A DNA stretch of 64,000 nucleotides from Misgurnus anguillicaudatus. Its lineage: Eukaryota; Chordata; Actinopteri; Cypriniformes; Cobitidae. A model generated the notes under the pieces. It did no database searches. It had not been told where the DNA came from and saw nothing but the letters and a program-made list of their open reading frames with translations. Positions within the stretch are counted from its first letter, which is position 1. Each line of letters begins with the position of its first letter. The translations under genes were made by a program, and so were the position numbers. Shown here in pieces: positions 55,572 to 64,000 of this stretch. The DNA is taken from NCBI RefSeq assembly GCF_027580225.2, contig NC_073356.2, positions 6,234,501 through 6,298,500 of the forward strand. Direction: 5' to 3'.

Positions 55572-57373
55572 TTATTGAGGTGGTGGAGTTTGACATGTTT
55601 CTTGCTGGCGCTGCTCTGCCAACCATTCCTCTAAACAGTGTCGGCGCCACGAGCGGGCCCTAGGGGGCATGGCCCGGCCACTTGAGTCACTGTGCCCCCT
55701 TACTTCTCAAAATAACAATGAACTTAATAATTAAAAAAAAAATGTGCTGCAAATACATTTGGTTATACAATGAATACTGAATAAAATTCGGAGTATAATT
55801 AATAAAAAATAATAATTAAAATACTAACCCACAATGTTTAAGAATGTGGGGCTTGTAGTGCAGACCGTGCTGAACTCTGGGTAATGTAGTCGAGGAGCGC
55901 TGTGTTCGCATGTGCGTTGTTAATAGTGATACACAGAAGGAAATACGAGCTGTTTTCATGTTTATCTCAAGTTTATTTGCAAGTTTTGCCCTGCCACCCG
56001 GGTGTTCAGATGATGTAAACCTGATAAGAAAGCGATGGAGACTGTTTCGTTGGAAATAAAAAAATGTGCTTCGGAACCACATTGTCTGCTCATCACTGCG
56101 TGTAAACAAACCCGAGTGAACTGTTACAACTACCATCACGATAGCCGAGGCGAATGATAAAAAGGTAACAAATGCTAACATAGTCAGCCAGTTACATACA
56201 CGCAGCCACTACATTTGAACAACACAAATTCTTAAAGGTATCCCCAGTGTTTTGTCTGCACTGAAAGTTACTGTCACGCTCGGGGGCTCAATCGCCAACT
56301 CATTTTCTATCTAAATAATGTATACTTGTAAGTCTTGGCATTTGAGCAAGACGAAGAAATTTCGCGACAAATAAAAGGACCTTCTTAAAAAGTTTTAAAA
56401 AGTCCTCTCGTCGCCTGCAGCTCTTCTGAAGGTAAACGCATAGTTCATTCTGGTGTTAGATATGTCAGTAACATTGTTTTCTTTTGCTGTTATTGTACTG
56501 GTCTTTATTATTTGCGTGAGTTATCCAGTCTTGCACTTTAACGTCATTATAAGTTATGGTTTTACTATAGTGAGGGATTTATTGGCGACAACAACTTGGC
56601 TGGCTGTATCAATCCTGCTAATTTCACGGCTAGTTGCTATATGAGTAAATATATAGACATAACATTTTGATTTGATGTCTTTTATTAGCTTATTTTTAAG
56701 AAATGCAAACCTTCTGGCAAAACGTTTCCAGACGCGTTAAAACAAGTTAAAAGTCAAAAGAGGAACATTCGGTTTAATCATTGTAAATACAATCTCATAT
56801 ACGTTATTAATTATGCATACTTATTCTGTATTAATTCGTAGGTATTAAACTGTCCCTGTTAACGTGACTCGCTCGCACTCGCAGTACCCGGGTGAGGCTG
56901 TGTTTCAGGCGGTTGTTCAAGGAATAAAATACCTTTGAATGTTGCGACTGGCCAGTGGCCAATCAGTACCAAGCATTTTACAGTGCCATGTAGTAATAAT
57001 AATAATAATAAAATAATAAGATGAACCAGGTGCCCCACCAGTAAAATAGGAGGCCCCCTCATTCTGTATTCTCTGGCGCCGACACTGCCTCTAAAGATTT
57101 GCCATTTGAAGCACGCAAGCAAAATGTGGCATTACCATATCGGCTATGGCCAAACTCTTTCGTTTTGGGCTGCCCACATTTGCTGCACGTGTTAAAAGTA
57201 ACCCCTCGCACATACTTCCTCTTCTGGACACCACTTTCATTCTCCATAGCCCGCCGGCGCCTGTTCCTTTGCGTGTAACGGGACACAGGAGCAGCAGACG
57301 CCGGAGCAGGCGGAGCTGGGACTGCACTGGATGTCGAAGCACCAGAAGGTGAAATCACCACTGAAACAGTCAT
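55572..57373 (-). pseudogene. Zinc-binding ORF of copy B, split by a hAT element
   Basis: Counterpart of the 113-residue ORF at 44,501-44,842. The reading frame is intact from 57,373 to the insertion at 57,095, then resumes at 55,635 to the stop at 55,572. Nearly identical to copy A elsewhere. Confidence 0.88.
55636..57087. mobile_element. 1,452-bp hAT-type non-autonomous element
   Basis: Ends CAGTGTCGGCGCCA at both sides (inverted), flanked by cctctaaa at 55,628-55,635 and 57,088-57,095. Copy A holds the single site near 44,787. ORFs inside (up to 121 residues) are not recognised. Confidence 0.95.
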
Positions 57374-58514
57374 GTCTGGATTAAAGACTACCGTGCCATG
57401 CCGTGTCTATTCTTCCACTTAGGAAACCTGAAAAAAATAATTTTTATTACATATATGTGTGTAAGTATTCAGTTAATTGGAAGCGAATGATGTGCCATGC
57501 TTACCACTGAGTGAGTGTCCTATGGTTTCTCTCAAACAGCTGGATCGTTGTTTCATCCATCAGAGTGGGATTGTTAAGCACCAACTCTCGGATGTGGTGG
57601 TAATCTGAAAGAACTTTAGACCACCTGGGGGTGCAAACTCCATCTTTCTTGGTTGGCGACTTGTGTAAAGCACACAGCTTCATACAAATGGTATTAACCA
57701 AGCGGTTGGCGTCGGGCCACTGCGCTGGACCACCAGGATGTCCAATCAGACACCGTTTCACACTCTCCACACTTGGGTTGACTCCAGACCGCTTCGGTGC
57801 CTTATAGCGCCCATGTGTCAGCTGAGGCTGATGTCGAGGCTGATAGTTGACCCGCTGCTTATCGAAATCTAGGAGAGCTGTCCACAGCTGGATGGCCTCT
57901 GTCACCTGCTGGTCAGTAAGGTAAGGAGCCTCACGAAGACCCACCAGGTAACCAGCCAAATCCTGGACCTTGTCCCACCCAGCGATGCCATCGGGTCCAA
58001 TGACTGCTCCCTTGTAAATGCAGATTTATGTTAATTTATGTGGAGTAAAACGAGATTAAAATGAGTTTTTTTTTTCAATTGCTAACAAGCATTAAGTTCA
58101 ATACTAAGGGGGCATTTAAAAACTGTACACAGTCGAAACCTGTCACAGCAGGAAAAGCAACTAACCCAACAGGGTTGGACTTCTTATTAATGTCACTGTG
58201 CTGTAATGAGGTTAATGTGATCCATCAGTTCAATGCATTCAATATCCACATCTTCCAAAATTCTTCTGTCATTTATGCTTTACCACTTGCAAAACACAAT
58301 GTATTATGTATACTATCTACATTTCTCAAATGCTAACACACTGATTTTGAAATTGTTATAAACATTTTCAAAAGAATGATGGCAAATTGAATGCATTTCT
58401 TCAGTAATTGTTTTAAAATATAGAAAATTGTAGCAGAAAATAAAATAGTAATCATTCTAAGCTAATTGCAGTTTTACTTGAAAGCCAACCCAGGTGTTCT
58501 GCTCTAGTCTCATT

Positions 58515-59012
58515 TAACACAGTCTCACCCCATGTCGTCAATATTTGACGACACTTGACCATTCGTCAATATGTGACGCGGAGGGTATACCTTTCGCGTC
58601 ATTTTTTTACGAACTGGGGACTTCAATACTATTACGTCCATTGCATTCTCTTCTCCTATTTTCTTACCATTTTCGCGTCGGTTTAGGGTTAGATTACGCA
58701 AAATTAAACAGTGTACGTGAAATTAAACAGTGTACGCGAAATTAAACAGTTGTCACCTGGCGTTGGGGTTAGAAACAGTTGTCACCTGGCGTTGGGGTTA
58801 GAGTTAGGTTTGGGTAGGGGTGTCATTATGTAAATCTAACCCTAAACCGACGCGAAAATGGTAAGAAAATAGGAGAAGAGAATGCAACGGACGTAATAGT
58901 ATTGAAGTCCCCAGTTCGTCAAAAAATGACGCGAAAGGTATACCCTCCGCGTCACATATTGACGAATGGTCAAGTGTCGTCAAATATTGACGACATGGGG
59001 TGAGACTGGGTT
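58515..59012. mobile_element. 498-bp foldback element in intron of copy B
   Basis: Arms of about 200 bp starting CAGTCTCACCCCATGTCGTC; 8-bp duplication gtctcatt at 58,507-58,514 and 59,013-59,020, single in copy A near 43,357. Confidence 0.93.
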
Positions 59013-59178
59013 GTCTCATTACCATGATTTACAGTATTAGAAGGGGATATCTTGGAACTTATTTAGCAATTTTGCAATATGGATAAAAGAAGACAGGTTG
59101 GTAAGGAAAGTAGATTGGTTCAGAGAGGGAGAGTATGTGGAGGAATGCTTTTTAGCAATTGAAAAAAAGACCTTAGAG

Positions 59179-59360
59179 CAGGGTTCCTCAAATCTTACCC
59201 TGGAGGTCCAGAGCACTGCAGAGTTTAGCTCCAACCCTAATCACCTGTGATTTTCTAGTGATCATGAAGACCTTGATTAGCTTGTGCAGGTGTGATTGAT
59301 CAAGGTTGGAACTAAACTCTGCAGGCTCTGGACCTCCAGGGTAAGATTTGGAGAAGGGGG
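59179..59360. mobile_element. 182-bp hAT-type MITE in intron of copy B
   Basis: Inverted ends (cttaccctggaggtcc and complement) and an 8-bp duplication ccttagag / ccttatag (one change). Absent from copy A at 43,195. Confidence 0.9.
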
Positions 59361-62300
59361 CCTTATAGTGTCTTACCTGAGCCTCGTCGGAAATACTGCT
59401 TCCAGTGTCAGATGACTGTGACAGTACTGAAGGGGCAGGGGCAAGAGGCTGTTGTTCTCCACCAGGAGATGATGATGTGGACGGCTCAACCAGTGACACA
59501 TCAGCCATCGATGCTGGGGACTGATGCAGAGGCAAAGATGAGGGGCTGTTTTCAAGATCACGGCAAGGGTCATCCTCATATAGCACTGGAACTGTGATGT
59601 CCTCCATGATCTCTTCCTCAAACCCCTCATCTTGCAGGTCCTGATCATCAACTTCCTCCACCAGCCTGTCTTCCTCCTCTGGGTTCTGGAGCACTGGAGT
59701 AAGTGTTTTGCCAGTCTGGCTGTAAAGGTACTCCATTCCCAGCAATTCACCTACAAGGATAAAAAAGTGTTGTTAATCATTTGTCTAGTCTAGTACATTA
59801 AAAGCTAAATAGATAACTTAGTAGAATATTACAAAAGAACAAATTATTGAATTTCTTGCCTGTATATGCTCCAGGAGGGCGATAGCGCTCATCCCAGGGC
59901 TTTCCGAAGACAGTTCGGGAAAGCTTGTCCACAGCCTCTTTCATGGCACTGCCATATGTCCGGATGGAGGACGCTCCTTTTATGGCATCTTCGATCCTGT
60001 CATCATTCCAGCGCATCACGCCCTCAAGAAGATAGGCCTGAAAATGTGAATCACTGGCACTGGTTCCTAAAAGTCAGATAAACAAAAATGGTTTTATGTG
60101 TCACACATGTACAAGATATGTGCTGCACATGAGGTGCTATGTAATTACATAAACAATTATTGGTATTATAACCAGAGTTACTAGTGACTGGCAAGACAGC
60201 TTTGTCAATGCTTATGACATCAGAAAAGAACTGTGATATTACTGTAGAGTATGACATTTATTGATGTGACATTACTTTAAAAAAAAATGTAATCCATATG
60301 TATGTAATACCTGGAATAAAACGGTTTAGGTGGAGGTGGAATGACTCCAAAGAGGTAGAGCCACGGGCACACCTGTAGCAGCACAGCTCCACACTGCCTT
60401 TCTTCAGTGTCCCTGTCTTCATGTAGAGGGGAAAGTTCTCTGGGTCTTGGATACACTGTACGTGCTTCCGCTGTTCTTTCCATATCTGCTGGATCCGTTC
60501 ATGGTCCAGCAGAGGAACTCCCAGAGTGTCTTTACCACTCGCACTGTCAAACAGATCAACTAGAGATCCAATTAATCTGGTGGTCTCCTCCACACCCCTG
60601 GTCCTCCTCCGGCAGTGCAGTGCCAACTCTCTCCGGGTAATGCGGGAACTCAGCGCCTTTCCTGAGATGTGGCCGGCCTTCTTTGCTGCCAGCTCACCCT
60701 CCTTTGCACGGTGAAGAGCAGCCACATCATCTGAATCCCACTGAAAGATGCACATGGACAGATGTGCCATGAAGGTCCCGTAGAGCGGATGAGCCTCTGT
60801 CGTGACACCTGCAGCAAATCGCCGCATGAAATGCCAGATGTCAAGGCGCACTTCAAGCTCATCCCACTCCGAAAACATGACCTTCACCTGAGACTTACCA
60901 TGAAGACTGCAGCAATCTCTGTCCACGTACATCACTTTCGGGGCTGCCTCTCCTGCCTCCCGATAGCGTTTCATTAGGCCAGCTGCCATAGGGTGCAGTC
61001 CATGTCCCTCTGCGGCTGTCAGCACAGAGACAAGGACTTGGCCGTGTTCATTTCCCACATTTGTGCACCAGGCAGCTGTTCCTGCAGCAGCACCGGCAAG
61101 TTTCTTTGTGACCTATTGCAAAAAATAAAATAATTAAAAACTGTGTTTATTATGTATACACACTTTTCCATATGGCAAATTTCTGGATACAGGGATGTGT
61201 TTCCTTCTTTGTGGAGTCCATCTTTAGAACACAGCCCAAGACAGATGTAATTTTGGCTTTGACCTCGTGCAGTTGCCCCAGAACATCCCTGGCGTACACG
61301 GCTAACAACCACTTAGGTTTAGGTAGGGCAGGTAAAGAGGGAGGCTTGGCAAACACAGGTGGCTGCACAAGGAAGGACCTTGTAAATGGTTCACAGGCAG
61401 TCAGGTACTGAAGGACACGCTGTGTCCATGCCTCACTGTGTTGTTCCATGAGCTTCTTGTACAGCTGAGTCACGCTGTTGCCCTGTGTCCTCTCCCTCAT
61501 CATCCTCAGCACCCGGTTGTCACATGAGTATCTAAAAAACAACAGTATAATCATGCAAATGCTTTATTTGGTAAAAAAAATCACAAATTAAAGTGCCTAA
61601 TAATGAATGATTGTCATTATGAATTACCTGTATGTCAGCAAAGCTGGAAACTGACTGCGGTGGCCCATATCCAGTTGCTCCAAAATGTTCTCGGACCAGG
61701 CGGGATATTTCTTTTTGCAGCGTTTGCACTCCAGATACTCAGTGGCAAGATCATACCAACCGTCGATGTCCAAAACTTTGCGCACGGTACGGTAAAGTCC
61801 TGCGGCTGTTAGTTTGTGCTTATCACAGTCTGGTCGAACACAGACAAGAGGAAATCGCCACATCTTGAGCGGCATCCATAAGAAAAGGGTCCGACAGAAG
61901 AAGAGGTCAGGTGAGGCGGGCGGCTGAGTGTGAATTAAAGGGACCTGAGGAGGATACCACCAAAGCTTCAGTTGGGGCACTAGTTCTGACTTGCCAGTTT
62001 GCGGGTTGGCCTTAAATAGTGTGTTCCGTATCCACTCATGCTGGAAAGGTGGAAGATGATCTTTCCAGTGAACTGGAAGCTCAGCTGGTGGTGGATGGAG
62101 TGAATTAAAACAAAAACAATATAAGGATGAATGTTGCATTTCATAGTAAAATACCACAAAGCAGCCCACAAACAGTCTGCGAAGCAGAATTTTGGACAAG
62201 TATTAATAATTATTAGGATTAGATTTAGGAATAACAGTGAGGAAAATGGTACTAGTGTTAAGAAGCAAAGAACCCAGTGTACACTTTATTAATGTAAGAT

Positions 62301-63282
62301 CCCAGCAAGCAATTTTGACTAAAATAAGGCAGAATTTGGGCTGCTCATGAAAGTCTAACAGATGTCTAACCATAGCACACAAATAGATGATACATATAAA
62401 ATAAATGAAAGCAAACACCTTGAACACCCGTTGACTTTGCTTACATAATGGAATATCATACATCTCAAAGTTATTTAGGCAAGAACAGCATGAAAATGTA
62501 TTCAAGGTTATTTTAGGGTAAAAGTGGATTAATCATAGCTGGACTACATTGGGTTTCGGTTTTTGCTTGCTGGGATAAAATGTTGATGTGTAAATTAGAT
62601 AGAATGGAGCAAGGATATGAGGCGTGGAGAATTTAGTATAAATGAATGATGCCCACAGACATGAAGCATGCACACAGACACATTAAGGAAAAGATGTTCC
62701 TCTAATAATTACAACAATGATCCCAACCATCCTGTCTGCTAAGGTGGAGCTAAAGAGTGAGTGAGAAGTGCAAGCGGTGTGAAGAAGTTATGCAGTGATT
62801 GTTTAACAACGGGTACGTTCGGAAACCCAAATACACTGACACCTTAAAACATCCTTACGGTTTCGAAGAAATGCGCTCAAAACATACATCCAGCTTGAGG
62901 CAAGATCTGACATAATTCTGTATTGTAAACAAAAAATTGTTAAAAATGTTGATTATTTTTAAAAAAAATGCTTCTGCTTTTGCGTTTTCACAAAAACATT
63001 CTTATAATATTTGCATCTGTGGCATATGCCACACCTGTATTTATCTGTGCTTCACATTGTGATGCAGCAAATACCAGTTCCTCATCATCATCTTCAGCAG
63101 TGGAAACGGAAGTCCCTGAAGCAGAAATAATAATAAAACTGTTATTATGTTATGTTGTTCACCGTAAACTTATGAGACAAATTTATGTAAGATGGTGCTT
63201 ACCAGTAGTGAAAAGCTGCCTTCGGGTCAAATGTGTGGCTGGGGGTTCTGCTGCTGGAGGAGGTAAAGTGGACTGCAGTAAT

Positions 63283-63571
63283 AAAGGCCGCCTTAATGCA
63301 CCGGCTTACCTAGGCTGAAGCCCAGGGGCCTCCGAAGTTCAGGGGCCTCCCATATGATGAGCTGAAAATGTCATTTTGTTTTGTAACTTTTCAGGTTTTC
63401 TGACAATCACTCTTATTGCATGTTACATGTCTGCTGATTGCTCCGTGGTAACTTAATGTAATTAACTGCGCGTTGTCAACTTGCATTCCTGCATGTTAGA
63501 CTGCGTGTGACAGAGAAACGGGAAATAATCCACCAACAAATGAAAGAGTAATTTCTGAATTCCAGTGAGGT

Positions 63572-63575
<4 letters not shown>
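63283..63575. other. Sequence replacing the 5' part of copy B
   Basis: Homology with copy A stops after gactgcagtaat. The next stretch (ggccgccttaatgcaccggc) looks like the end of a DNA transposon, but no second end or duplication is visible. Confidence 0.45.

Positions 63576-63577
<2 letters not shown>

Positions 63578-63612
<35 letters not shown>
63578..63612. repeat. (CT)n microsatellite
   Basis: About 17 uninterrupted CT units; the antisense GA tract gives spurious Arg-Glu ORFs. Confidence 0.95.
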
Positions 63613-63616
<4 letters not shown>

Positions 63617-63802
63617 GCATGCTGGGAATTGGGAAGAGGGTGCATGGGAGGGTGAACTAGGTGAGAGGAAACTTTCAAACTTTATTTTCCGTTTTTTACC
63701 CTCTATTTTGGAAAAAACAAAACAAAAAAAAAACAAAAACAAATAAAAAAAACAAAAATAAAAAAAAATTTGCTGCGAGAGTTTCTCGTGTCGGAGGTAG
63801 GG

Positions 63803-64000
63803 ATGGCGTCTCGCACCAATGTGCAGGCGTCAGGCCTGTCGCTCCGGCATGGGATTAGGTGTGTGACCCAAGCAGGTGTGCCTGTAGAGGACATGTTGCT
63901 GGATGTGGCAGAACGCGTGGGGCATGAGAACATCATTTCGGCTTCTCGGATGAACAAGGCTGTAGTGGTTTTTTTGAAGGAAGAAAATTTGGTTCATAGC
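63803..64000 (+). CDS. 5' part of a LINE-like ORF1 (gag-like), cut by the window edge
   Basis: Open frame of 66 codons from the ATG at 63,803 after an A-rich stretch (63,715-63,770). The peptide start MASRTNVQASG and the segment ASRMNKAVVVFLKEE resemble ORF1 proteins of fish non-LTR retrotransposons of the Tx1/L1 type, from memory. No zinc knuckle can be seen because the window ends. Confidence 0.5.
   Translation, partial: MASRTNVQASGLSLRHGIRCVTQAGVPVEDMLLDVAERVGHENIISASRMNKAVVVFLKEENLVHS

Larger units (their letters stand above)
57388..63282 (-). pseudogene. DUF6729-like / DDE transposase-like gene, copy B (broken)
   Basis: Minus-strand exons by homology with copy A: 63203-63282 (cut), 63035-63115, 61628 to about 62096, 61204-61531, 60311-61112, 59860-60066, 59377-59750, 57505-58010 and 57388-57427. 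The frame in the zinc-ribbon and transposase-like exons is open, with PDC, YVDRDCC and DIWHF kept. Breaks: the first exon is missing; about 62 bp including the acceptor of the zinc-ribbon exon are deleted near 62,097; the donor after the 61,204 exon reads ga instead of gt. Introns gained two elements (58,515-59,012; 59,179-59,360). The GC donor at 59,859 is shared with copy A. Confidence 0.82.

Overview
This is vertebrate nuclear DNA, almost certainly from a teleost and probably a cyprinid close to Danio. The signs are spliced genes with GT-AG introns, vertebrate-type nuclear tRNA genes, DANA-like SINE remnants and many hAT/foldback elements of cyprinid type. No rRNA gene, CRISPR array or bacterial gene was seen. 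Nearly all of the window is repeated or duplicated sequence.

Region 1 (1-12,340) is a tandem cluster of three gene modules. Two near-identical copies 3,897 bp apart each carry a six-coding-exon gene for a 698-residue zinc-finger/tyrosine-recombinase (YR, Crypton-like) protein with an almost complete catalytic signature. A third module (7,769-10,548) carries a nine-exon gene, intact in every splice phase (573 residues), that joins a zinc-finger-like N terminus and the front half of a YR catalytic domain to a KMT5A-like SET domain. All three modules share the same 3' UTR and a 50-bp minisatellite, which sits between genes just upstream of the next one. A broken fourth module follows (11,199-11,674), then a 62-bp hairpin minisatellite.

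Region 2 (12,340-18,660) is a GC-rich island with no gene I can support. It is a mosaic of tandem repeats (50, 136, about 91-96 and 62 bp), a 964-bp higher-order duplication, inverted copies and a strong nested palindrome.

Region 3 (18,797-36,780) is a tandem tRNA array. The 2,691-bp unit carries Pro(TGG), Ile(AAT), Phe(GAA), Gln(CTG), Ala(AGC, opposite strand) and Pro(AGG). Units alternate between two sequence types, giving a 5,382-bp higher-order repeat.

Region 4 (36,781-63,300) holds two copies, in opposite orientation, of a large multi-exon gene: a FGxxxGxxxxxVY-type N terminus, a zinc-ribbon (DUF6729-like) domain and an RNase H-like/DDE transposase-like domain. A separate 113-residue zinc-binding ORF lies downstream. 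Copy A (+, 38,230-44,486) has a frameshift and a stop; copy B (-, 63,282-57,388) has lost splice sites and its 5' end and carries insertions. Copy A is preceded by a promoter-like array of seven CCAAT boxes; a second promoter copy lies inverted and orphaned at 50,995-51,440. Decayed tRNA units flank both gene copies, so promoter, gene and tRNA unit look like one macro-repeat that was later inverted. Several DNA transposons are inserted here, two with perfect 8-bp target duplications confirmed by the empty site in the other gene copy.

The window ends (63,803-64,000) in the start of a LINE-like ORF1. The common theme is lineage-amplified genes derived from recombinases or transposases, driven by tandem-repeat promoters, embedded in a tRNA/satellite landscape.
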